From positions 62,001 through 126,000 of the forward strand of contig JANWWA010000008.1 in the NCBI GenBank assembly GCA_025056565.1: a stretch of 64,000 nucleotides of DNA, written 5' to 3'. Shown piece by piece: positions 1 to 6,949 of this stretch. The position numbers and the translations under genes are program-made. Below the pieces are notes generated by a model that ran no database searches, was not told where the DNA came from, and was given only the letters and a program-made list of their open reading frames with translations. How positions within the stretch are numbered: the stretch's first letter is position 1; the number at the start of each line of letters is the position of its first letter. The stretch comes from Chloroherpetonaceae bacterium (GTDB lineage: Bacteria; Bacteroidota; Chlorobiia; Chlorobiales; Thermochlorobacteraceae).

Positions 1-591
1 CTGCTGCGCGAAATGGAACACTACTTTCAGCGCTCACTCTTAGACAAAACTGCTGCCATCGGTCTCTACACCGCAATTATGACCGACACCGCCTCGTTTA
101 GACTGCCGAAGACAACCGCGCGCATTCATCGAATTACGGCGGAATTGCTGGAAGCAGGCGTCGCCCCGATGGAAATTTATGACCACATTTACAACACACT
201 AACCATTGGCACGCTGCAGCTCATTAGCCAAAGTATTGCAAACCTGCATTTGGCGGAAGATGGTGCAGTAGCCTACCTTTTCGTTACGCAAGCAACCCTG
301 CAAGAGACAGGAGTCGGACTGTCTGACACAGAGCGATTGCTGGAGTATCTCTTGGGATTGCCCGACACAAAAATTGCCGTAATGTTTATTGAGATGCCAG
401 ACGGAAACACAAAAATTAGCTTTCGCTCCCGAGGCGAGCTACCTGTCAACCAAATTGCCAAAAGCTACGGCGGTGGCGGGCACAAAAATGCTGCAGGGTG
501 CACAGCCCCATTTCCACTGAGGCAGACGATTCAGAAAGTCCTTGCACAATGTGCCAACCTACTTCACACTGCGAACCACACTGGCACATAG
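1..591 (+). CDS. nrnA: DHH/DHHA1-family phosphoesterase (NrnA-like), 3' part
   Basis: This is the C-terminal part of a DHH/DHHA1 phosphoesterase. The frame is open from base 1, so the N-terminal DHH motifs lie outside the window. The visible part holds an LYTAIMTDTASFR segment, which in NrnA-type enzymes carries a metal-binding Asp, and near the end the DHHA1 glycine-rich motif GGGGHKNAAG that binds the nucleotide substrate. In this family the enzyme degrades short oligoribonucleotides (nanoRNA) and often dephosphorylates 3'-phosphoadenosine 5'-phosphate in the cytoplasm. The last 28 bases overlap the convergent HupE/UreJ-like gene. The family is secure; the exact substrate is inferred. Confidence 0.85.
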   Translation: MLREMEHYFQRSLLDKTAAIGLYTAIMTDTASFRLPKTTARIHRITAELLEAGVAPMEIYDHIYNTLTIGTLQLISQSIANLHLAEDGAVAYLFVTQATLQETGVGLSDTERLLEYLLGLPDTKIAVMFIEMPDGNTKISFRSRGELPVNQIAKSYGGGGHKNAAGCTAPFPLRQTIQKVLAQCANLLHTANHTGT

Positions 592-1190
592 CTCAGAAAG
601 GAAAAGAGCGGCTCAGCACGCTCAAAGACCAGCGTTAGAGCAATGCCTGAAATAATGCCCGAAAGTGCCAAGTTCCACTCTCGGCGAGAAACATTGAGCG
701 TGTCCACGACCAAAAACGACACCGTGAGCGCAACAGCGACAATAAAAAGTTGCCCAACTTCCAAGCCGATATTGAAGGCAAGAAGCGGCACAAAGAGACT
801 TTCCTCAGCGCCGAGTATCTGACGCAGGAAGTTCGAAAAGCCAAGCCCATGAATCAGCCCAAAAAACGCCGCACCGCTGTATCGCCACCACAGACGTGAG
901 GTTATCACTTCCTCACGCGAAGAAAGCATATTCAGCGTGCAGGTGAAGACAATCGTAACAGGAATGAGAAACTCGATAAGCTCACTGGGTACCTCAAGAA
1001 GCCGTAAGGTCGCCAAAGCCAGCGTCAGGCTGTGCCCTAATGTGAAGGCGGTTACGAGCCACACAAGCTGTTTCCACGCTTGCAAGGGATAGATAGCGGT
1101 AAGCGCCGTCACAAACAAAATGTGGTCATAGCCCTTGAGGTCGGAGATGTGCTCAAAGCCCAAGCGAAGAAAGGTAAAGAAGGTTGTCAT
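564..1190 (-). CDS. HupE/UreJ-like integral membrane protein
   Basis: A 208-residue, very hydrophobic protein with about six predicted membrane segments. It carries the pattern of the HupE/UreJ_2 family: GYDHILF near residue 20, FTLGHSLTLA near 50, GLIHGLGF in the middle and FNIGLEVGQL after it, with conserved His, Asp and Glu inside membrane segments. HupE-type proteins are thought to move nickel or other metal ions across the inner membrane, often for hydrogenase or urease. No such enzyme is encoded here, so the substrate is unknown. The start is ATG at 1190. The next gene upstream is divergent, and the 3' end overlaps the phosphoesterase gene by 28 bases. Confidence 0.75.
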   Translation of the reverse strand: MTTFFTFLRLGFEHISDLKGYDHILFVTALTAIYPLQAWKQLVWLVTAFTLGHSLTLALATLRLLEVPSELIEFLIPVTIVFTCTLNMLSSREEVITSRLWWRYSGAAFFGLIHGLGFSNFLRQILGAEESLFVPLLAFNIGLEVGQLFIVAVALTVSFLVVDTLNVSRREWNLALSGIISGIALTLVFERAEPLFSFLSYVPVWFAV

Positions 1191-1244
1191 AGCTTTCAGA
1201 TGCGTTGAACGGTGTTTTCAAAAAAGATAACAAACGCAAAGACG

Positions 1245-1613
1245 ATGATAAGCGACGTCCTAAAAGAGCTGCTGGTCGTATTTGCGATCAGCGCAGCGGT
1301 GGCAGTGGGCAGTGTGCTCCTAACAGTGGGCTACCCAGGAATGTGGCTGACCGAGTTTTATCTCACTCTTTTCAACCGCAAGATACCAAGTGAGCTGGGA
1401 TTAGGAGGATTGTTCATCGCATTAGTGATGAGCTTTCTCTATCCCTTTGGGATATTCTGGGGCTACTTAGTGGGGTTCCGACTTGTGCCATGGCTGCTAA
1501 GGCTGCCCGATGCAGCAAAATGGGGCGTTGGCATAGGGGCATTTGTGCTCTGGACGCTTGGCGTGTTTGAGCTATGCTACCGATGGGCGCTGTGGCAAGC
1601 TAAAAAGCTGTGA
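1245..1613 (+). CDS. small hypothetical membrane protein
   Basis: A 122-residue protein counted from the ATG at 1245. The frame is open further upstream to a GTG at 1212, which would give 133 residues; neither start has a good ribosome binding site. Three hydrophobic stretches are visible: near the N-terminus, around the middle (a glycine-rich FIALVMSFLYPFGIFWGYL-type segment) and at the C-terminus. I do not recognise a family. It is divergent from the HupE/UreJ-like gene and is followed by the tRNA-Leu pair. Confidence 0.55.
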   Translation: MISDVLKELLVVFAISAAVAVGSVLLTVGYPGMWLTEFYLTLFNRKIPSELGLGGLFIALVMSFLYPFGIFWGYLVGFRLVPWLLRLPDAAKWGVGIGAFVLWTLGVFELCYRWALWQAKKL

Positions 1614-1639
1614 GACGGTTTCAAATTTGAAATTTTGGC

Positions 1640-1668
1640 TTGCAGATTTTTGCAGTGCCGTGTATATT
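1640..1668 (+). promoter_or_regulatory. probable promoter of the tRNA-Leu pair
   Basis: A TTGCAG hexamer at 1640-1645 and a TATATT hexamer at 1663-1668 are separated by 17 bases. A start site near 1675 would lie about 18 bases before the mature 5' end of the first tRNA. The spacing and sequences fit a housekeeping sigma factor promoter. Confidence 0.5.
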
Positions 1669-1692
1669 GGCAATCCTTTGCAAGATATGCTT

Positions 1693-1774
1693 GCGAGAGT
1701 GGCGGAACTGGCAGACGCGCTGGTCTTAGAAGCCAGTGCCGCAAGGCGTGTGGGTTCAAGTCCCTCCTCTCGCA
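1693..1774 (+). tRNA. tRNA-Leu (anticodon TAG)
   Basis: The seven-base acceptor arms GCGAGAG (1693-1699) and CTCTCGC (1767-1773) pair perfectly. The anticodon stem CTGGT/GCCAG type arm encloses a loop with TAG. A long variable arm and a GGTTCAAGTCC T-loop follow, as expected for a class II tRNA-Leu. The discriminator is A at 1774. The CCA end is not encoded. Confidence 0.93.
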
Positions 1775-1788
1775 CCGCACAGTGCAAT

Positions 1789-1875
1789 GCCGAAGTGGCG
1801 GAATTGGCAGACGCACCAGACTCAAAATCTGGCGAAGCTTAAAACTTCGTGCGAGTTCGAGTCTCGCCTTCGGCA
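1789..1875 (+). tRNA. tRNA-Leu (anticodon CAA)
   Basis: The acceptor arms GCCGAAG (1789-1795) and CTTCGGC (1868-1874) pair fully. The anticodon stem CCAGA/TCTGG encloses loop CTCAAAA, giving anticodon CAA. A long variable arm (GCGAAGCTTAAAACTTCGTGC region) and a GAGTTCGAGTC T-loop are present. CCA is not encoded. It lies 14 bases after the tRNA-Leu(TAG) gene and is probably co-transcribed with it. Confidence 0.93.
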
Positions 1876-1928
1876 CAAAGTCCCCGTCAAGGCCTGCGTA
1901 GGTAGAACTTCTCACAGTGCCTTCCTCG

Positions 1929-1958
1929 TTGAAAAATACGCGCGCATTTGTGTAGATT
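1929..1958 (+). promoter_or_regulatory. possible promoter for odhA
   Basis: TTGAAA at 1929-1934 and TAGATT at 1953-1958 have an 18-base spacer. They sit about 50 bases before the start of the 2-oxoglutarate dehydrogenase gene. The TAGATTG string recurs upstream of other genes in this window. Confidence 0.35.
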
Positions 1959-2005
1959 GGCGCATTTCAAAGCAGTGAAAAATTCTTTCTTCGGTCAAAC
2001 TGACT

Positions 2006-5000
2006 ATGACAGCTTCAGAAATTTCTGACTCGCTACACCAGCGACTTGTGGACATTTTCGGCACAAATACGCCCTTTGTGCAAGAGCTGTATGCGCAATA
2101 CTTGGAAAAGCCTGAATCGCTGAGCGAAAACTGGCGTGTGTTTTTCCGTGCGCTAGAAACTGGCTCGCTAAATCTAAGCGCACTCGAAACTGCGCCACCC
2201 AGCAATAGCAGCCACTCTGAAAATGGTGCACACACTGCAGTAGCAAATGGTGTAGGGACATCGCCGAGTCCCAGTGCGGCGCCAATAGGTGCGACCCATA
2301 GCTCCAGTGCATCGCTAGTGCCGCTGGCACCGAGCTACGCTTCACTGGATAAGTTAGACCTAGACCCAGAAGACCGCCTAAGACCACTGTCTGGTTCGGC
2401 AGCGCTGATTGCCCAAAATATGGAGCGCTCGCTGGGCGTGCCGACCGCTACATCAGTTCGCACTGTGCCTGTCAAAGCACTTGAAGAAAATCGCTTGATT
2501 TTGAACCAACACTTGCAGCTCATTGGTCGTGGCAAAGCAGCATTTACGCACTTCATCGCTTGGGCCATCATTCAGGCGTTAAAGAGGTATCCAGCGATGA
2601 ATGCGAAATATGTGCTGGTGGGTGGGCGGCCCTATCGCATTGAGCGCAAACACATTCACTTTGGCTTAGCAGTTGACATAGTGCGCAAGGATGGCACACG
2701 CTCACTGGTGGTGCCCAACATCAAGTATGCAGAGCAGCTGAATTTTGAGCAGTTCTTCAATGCCTACAATGCGCTGATTGAGCGAGCACGCAAAAACGCG
2801 CTCGAGCCAGATGATTTTCAAGGCACTACAGCCTCACTGACCAATCCGGGCACAATTGGCACAGCTATGAGCGTGCCGCGCCTGATGCAGGGACAAAGTG
2901 TGATTGTAGCCGCAGGCGCAATTGACTACCCAGCAGAGTTTCAAGGCATGTCGCCGCAGACGCTCTCTCAACTGGGTGTCAGCAAGGTGATGACGCTCAC
3001 CAGCACATATGACCATCGCATTATTCAAGGAGCAGAGTCGGGCGAATTTCTGGCTTACATTCATAAGCTCCTCTTAGGCGAAGAGGGTTTCTATGATGAG
3101 ATTTTCCATGCCCTCAATGTTCCGCATCGACCATTTAGGCACACAGTTGATAAATCGCACCTTAGTTTCACAGGGGGTCTGAGCACCGAAGATGCGGTGC
3201 GCAAGCAGGCGCGCGTGATGCAACTCATCAACTCCTATCGCGTGCGTGGTCACCTAATTGCCAACATCAACCCGCTTGAATACAAGCCACATTATCACCC
3301 CGAACTTGAGCCTGACTTCTACGACCTCTCAATTTGGGATTTAGACCGAGAGTTCATCACGACCAACTTTGGCGACAAGCCCGTGATGACTTTGCGCGAA
3401 ATTCTGGAAAAAGTCCGCAAAGCCTACTGCGAGAAAATCGGCGTCGAGTATATGAACATTCAATCGCTGGAACAGAAACGCTGGATTCAGCGACACATTG
3501 AAAACCGCTCGGAGCAATTGCAATTTTCTCGCGAGGACAAAATTGCCATCTACAAAAATTTGGTGCGTGCTGAGGGCTTTGAGCGATACCTGCACCTCAA
3601 ATACTTAGGGCACAAGCGCTTCTCAATTGAGGGCGGCGAGTCGGCGATTGCAATTACCGATTTCATCATTCGTGAGGCAGCGGTGTATGGCGTCAAAGAA
3701 GTGGTGATTGGAATGGCGCACCGCGGTCGACTCAATGTGCTCACCAATATCGTCGGCAAGCCATTCGAGACACTGTTTGTCGAGTTTGAGGGTAAGCCCC
3801 TGCCGATGAAAGCTGATTACCTGACACAAGGCTCAGGCGATGTGAAGTATCACTTGGGTGCAACGGGGGTGCGCATTGGTCGTAATGGCAAAGAAATTAA
3901 AGTCTCCGTAGCATCAAACCCGAGCCATCTGGAAGCAGTAAATCCCGTCGTGGAGGGAATTGTGCGCGCCAAGCAAGACCGAATGGGCGACCAAAAACGC
4001 AATGCGATTATCCCATTCCTCATTCACGGCGATGCAGCCTTTGCAGGGCAAGGCGTGGTAACCGAGACGCTTAATCTCTCACAACTTGAAGGCTACGCCA
4101 CAGGCGGCACGATTCACCTCATCATCAATAACCAAATCGGCTTTACCACCACACCGAATGAAGCCCGCTCAACACTCTATGCGACGGATGTAGCAAAAAT
4201 GGTGCAAGCGCCGATTTTCCATGTCAATGGCGACGACCCAGAAGCCTGCCTCATTGTGGCAAAACTGGCGCTCGACTATCGAATGACCTTCAACAGTGAT
4301 GTGGTAATTGATATGCTCTGCTACCGCCGACATGGACACAACGAAGGTGATGACCCGGGCTACACGCAGCCTGTGATGTATCGCAAAATCCGCAATCACC
4401 CATCGGTGCGAGAACTCTATGAGCAGCAGCTCATTCGAGAAGGCGTGCTGACGCCCGAGGAAGCAAAAGAGATGATGGAAGAGTTTAAGCGTGAGTTAGA
4501 TGCAGCGTCAGAATATGCAAAGGCTATCTCACAGGAGCGTAACACAAAGCCCGAAGCAAAAGCAGATTTACCGCTGGCAGTTGACCCGCGCGAAATTGTG
4601 GCGCGCTATCGAGGCAGGTCGCCAAACACGGGAACAACGCTGGAAAGTCTGCAGACCGTAGTGCGGGCTATGCTCACGCTGCCGAAGGGCTTCAACCTGA
4701 ATAAGAAGCTCGAGCAGCAATTTGCGCGCCGTGCGGAACTGCTGGGCGAAAACGCACTCGAAGCTCCAATTGACTGGGCCTTTGCAGAGGCGCTTGCTTT
4801 TGGCACGCTTCTGCTGGAAGGCTATCCAGTTCGCCTAAGCGGACAGGATAGCACGCGTGGCACCTTCAGCCAGCGCCATCTAAGCGTCTTTGATATGGAA
4901 ACGGGAGAGGAATACACGCCCTTAAAGCACATTTCACCGACGCAAGCACCATTCTATGTGAACGATAGCTTACTTTCCGAATTTGCGGCAATGGGCTTTG

Positions 5001-5791
5001 AGTTTGGTTACAGTGTAGCGGACCCGCTCACACTCACCATCTGGGAAGCGCAGTTTGGTGATTTTGCCAACGGCGCTCAGATTATCATTGACCAATTTAT
5101 TTCTAGCACAGAGTCCAAATGGGGGCAGCCTTCAGGTTTAGTGTTGCTTTTGCCACACGGCTATGAGGGACAGGGACCAGAGCACTCTTCCGCACGCTTA
5201 GAGCGTTTCCTACAACTTTGCGCTGAGGTCAATATGCAAGTTGTAAACTGCACGACGCCTGCACAGTATTTTCACCTGCTGCGCCGCCAAGTGTATGCAG
5301 GAAATATCAAGCCGCTGGTGGTGATGACGCCAAAAAGTCTTCTACGCCACCCGTTGGTGATTTCCAAAGCCTCAGAACTGCTTGAGGGCAAGTTTCGCAA
5401 TGTGCTCGATGAAATTGACCCGATTGAGGCACCACGTCGCCTGATTTTCTGCACAGGCAAAATCTACTACGAACTGTTGCAGGAGCGGCGTCGCCGTGAA
5501 CAGCGTGATATTGCCATCGTGCGCATTGAGCAGCTTTATCCCTTCCCAGAAAAGCGACTCAGCTACCTAATTGAAAAGTATGCGGCAGTTCAAGATGTGG
5601 TCTGGGTGCAAGAAGAGCCTAAGAATATGGGAGCTTGGTCATTCATTGCCCCACTCCTAAGTGAATTGCTTCAGCCTCATCAAAAATTGCGTTATGTGGG
5701 ACGACCAGCGTCAGCTAGTCCTGCAACAGGCTACATCAAGCAACACGAGCAAGAGCAGGCAGCGATTGTGCATCAAGCACTCGCTGAATGA
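2006..5791 (+). CDS. odhA: multifunctional 2-oxoglutarate dehydrogenase (E2-E1 fusion, OdhA/KGD type)
   Basis: A 1261-residue enzyme with three parts. Residues 10-50 are the short E1 N-terminal segment. A Ser/Ala/Pro-rich linker runs to about 125. An E2 succinyltransferase catalytic domain follows (about 130-370), with the active-site run TYDHRIIQGAESG around His337. The rest, from about 385, is a full thiamine-diphosphate E1, with GDAAFAGQG near Asp676 and NNQIGFTTTP after it. There is no lipoyl domain, so acyl transfer must use a lipoylated E2 encoded elsewhere. This is the architecture of actinobacterial OdhA/KGD, including the Gln in place of the usual Asp in the E2 motif. It converts 2-oxoglutarate to succinyl-CoA in an oxidative TCA cycle. 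It stands alone, after the tRNA-Leu pair. Confidence 0.95.
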   Translation: MTASEISDSLHQRLVDIFGTNTPFVQELYAQYLEKPESLSENWRVFFRALETGSLNLSALETAPPSNSSHSENGAHTAVANGVGTSPSPSAAPIGATHSSSASLVPLAPSYASLDKLDLDPEDRLRPLSGSAALIAQNMERSLGVPTATSVRTVPVKALEENRLILNQHLQLIGRGKAAFTHFIAWAIIQALKRYPAMNAKYVLVGGRPYRIERKHIHFGLAVDIVRKDGTRSLVVPNIKYAEQLNFEQFFNAYNALIERARKNALEPDDFQGTTASLTNPGTIGTAMSVPRLMQGQSVIVAAGAIDYPAEFQGMSPQTLSQLGVSKVMTLTSTYDHRIIQGAESGEFLAYIHKLLLGEEGFYDEIFHALNVPHRPFRHTVDKSHLSFTGGLSTEDAVRKQARVMQLINSYRVRGHLIANINPLEYKPHYHPELEPDFYDLSIWDLDREFITTNFGDKPVMTLREILEKVRKAYCEKIGVEYMNIQSLEQKRWIQRHIENRSEQLQFSREDKIAIYKNLVRAEGFERYLHLKYLGHKRFSIEGGESAIAITDFIIREAAVYGVKEVVIGMAHRGRLNVLTNIVGKPFETLFVEFEGKPLPMKADYLTQGSGDVKYHLGATGVRIGRNGKEIKVSVASNPSHLEAVNPVVEGIVRAKQDRMGDQKRNAIIPFLIHGDAAFAGQGVVTETLNLSQLEGYATGGTIHLIINNQIGFTTTPNEARSTLYATDVAKMVQAPIFHVNGDDPEACLIVAKLALDYRMTFNSDVVIDMLCYRRHGHNEGDDPGYTQPVMYRKIRNHPSVRELYEQQLIREGVLTPEEAKEMMEEFKRELDAASEYAKAISQERNTKPEAKADLPLAVDPREIVARYRGRSPNTGTTLESLQTVVRAMLTLPKGFNLNKKLEQQFARRAELLGENALEAPIDWAFAEALAFGTLLLEGYPVRLSGQDSTRGTFSQRHLSVFDMETGEEYTPLKHISPTQAPFYVNDSLLSEFAAMGFEFGYSVADPLTLTIWEAQFGDFANGAQIIIDQFISSTESKWGQPSGLVLLLPHGYEGQGPEHSSARLERFLQLCAEVNMQVVNCTTPAQYFHLLRRQVYAGNIKPLVVMTPKSLLRHPLVISKASELLEGKFRNVLDEIDPIEAPRRLIFCTGKIYYELLQERRRREQRDIAIVRIEQLYPFPEKRLSYLIEKYAAVQDVVWVQEEPKNMGAWSFIAPLLSELLQPHQKLRYVGRPASASPATGYIKQHEQEQAAIVHQALAE

Positions 5792-5816
5792 CGTGATAGG
5801 TGTGCTAATTGCAAAT

Positions 5817-5848
5817 GATTTAGGGCAGGGAAAAACCTGCCCTAAATC
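5817..5848. terminator. perfect 13-bp hairpin between convergent genes
   Basis: GATTTAGGGCAGG (5817-5829) and CCTGCCCTAAATC (5836-5848) pair perfectly around a six-base loop. It lies 25 bases past odhA and just before the 3' end of the convergent tatA gene. There is no T-run right after it on either strand, so a bidirectional terminator is likely by position rather than by a textbook signature. Confidence 0.5.
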
Positions 5849-5876
5849 TGCGTTGGTCGCAAGCAGAGCAGAGCGC

Positions 5877-6143
5877 TTACTTCTTTGTTGTGTTGAGAAG
5901 CTCAGCAAGCTTTGCCTTTTCTTCGTCGCTCATCTGGCTGATTTTTTCAACCAGTGCTTTATCAGAATCCTTGATAGGCTCTGCGACCTTGCTAATTTCT
6001 TCCTCGAGCCCAGCTTGAGCTCGCTTGAACTCGTGAATGCCGCGACCTAGCCCTCTTGCTAATTCGGGCAATTTCTTTGCGCCGAAGAAAATGAGCACAA
6101 TAAGCAAGATGAGCAAGAGTTCCTGTCCGCCTAATCCAAACAT
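5877..6143 (-). CDS. tatA: Sec-independent protein translocase subunit TatA/TatE
   Basis: An 88-residue protein from the ATG at 6143; the open frame extends upstream but the family start is [10 protein letters not shown]. It has one N-terminal membrane helix, the [14 protein letters not shown] hinge and amphipathic helix diagnostic of TatA, and a charged C-terminal tail. TatA forms the pore of the twin-arginine pathway that exports folded proteins. The Rieske protein at 19.2 kb carries a twin-arginine signal and is a likely client. No tatC is seen in the window. Confidence 0.93.
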   Translation of the reverse strand: MFGLGGQELLLILLIVLIFFGAKKLPELARGLGRGIHEFKRAQAGLEEEISKVAEPIKDSDKALVEKISQMSDEEKAKLAELLNTTKK

Positions 6144-6294
6144 ATCGTTATGGTCTAAGTTGATAAATGTGTTCCAACTTACACAAATGTCTGGGTTTTT
6201 CAATGCCTTGCAAGTTACAAGAAAGGGGCATAGAGCAGTGCAGCACTATACCTACAAAGCAGACAGGCTGATGCCTGCCCAGTATGCAAAAACT

Positions 6295-6912
6295 TCACTT
6301 ACCGCGGTTCTTATACTCAATGCGCACGGCAGTATGTGGTACGGCTTCGAGACGCTCTTTTGGAATCGGTAAGCCTGAGACCGCACAGATGCCATATGTG
6401 CCATTCTTGATGCGCTCTAAGGCTTTATCAATGTAGCTGAGGTAGCGTTCATCGCGAGCAATAAACATAAAGTGCTGCTCCCTGTCCATGGTCTCGGTGC
6501 CATGGTCTGCCATGTGCATAGAGTAGCTGGAATTACTTTCCTCATTGTTGCTGTCTTCGCTGTAAGCGTTGCGCATAATTTCAAGGTCGCGTAGCACCTC
6601 AGCACGTTTTTGAAGCAAGATTTGCTCAAAGTGCTTGAGTTCTTCAGGTGTAAGGTAAGTTTTCGTAAGCCGTTGCTCAGGTGGTGGGGGAGCCGTTGCA
6701 GAACTGGTGGTTGCAGCAACAGGTGTCGCACTTTTCGGTTCTTCAGCTTGAGGTGCTGTGGATTTGGGTGAAGTAGGTTTGGTCGCAGCTTTTTTGGCAG
6801 CAGACTTTGCGCCACTTCCAGAGAGCTTTGAAGACTTTGCTGCGGCACGGGTCTTTGGCGAAGAGCTGCTGGTTTTCTTTGCAGCCTTTTTTTTCGCTTT
6901 CTTTGTTGCCAT
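6295..6912 (-). CDS. DksA/TraR-family protein with basic N-terminal tail and degenerate zinc finger
   Basis: A 205-residue protein from the ATG at 6912. Residues 1-75 are rich in Lys, Ala, Ser and Pro (KKAKKKAAKK at the start), like a histone-H1-type tail. Residues 85-205 are DksA/TraR-like: an LTPEELKHFEQILLQKRAEV coiled-coil start, then GTYGICAVSGLPIPKERLEAVP. Classical members have four zinc-binding Cys here; only one remains, and the second CxxC is missing. Such proteins usually bind RNA polymerase in the secondary channel. The start is 37 bases after ileS, and ileS-dksA/traR adjacency is common in Bacteroidota and relatives. Binding of DNA by the tail is an inference. Confidence 0.85.
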   Translation of the reverse strand: MATKKAKKKAAKKTSSSSPKTRAAAKSSKLSGSGAKSAAKKAATKPTSPKSTAPQAEEPKSATPVAATTSSATAPPPPEQRLTKTYLTPEELKHFEQILLQKRAEVLRDLEIMRNAYSEDSNNEESNSSYSMHMADHGTETMDREQHFMFIARDERYLSYIDKALERIKNGTYGICAVSGLPIPKERLEAVPHTAVRIEYKNRGK

Positions 6913-6949
6913 AACTACTCCAAAGTTGAGGTTAATAAAACTGAGAGCA

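Noticed and set aside
1543-1915. Open frames on both strands across the tRNA-Leu genes
   Set aside because: They are read through the tRNA genes and have no protein-like sequence; the tRNAs explain the region.
6417-6848. A 143-codon frame inside the DksA-like gene
   Set aside because: It is an overlapping frame on the same strand; the DksA frame has recognisable motifs and the better start.
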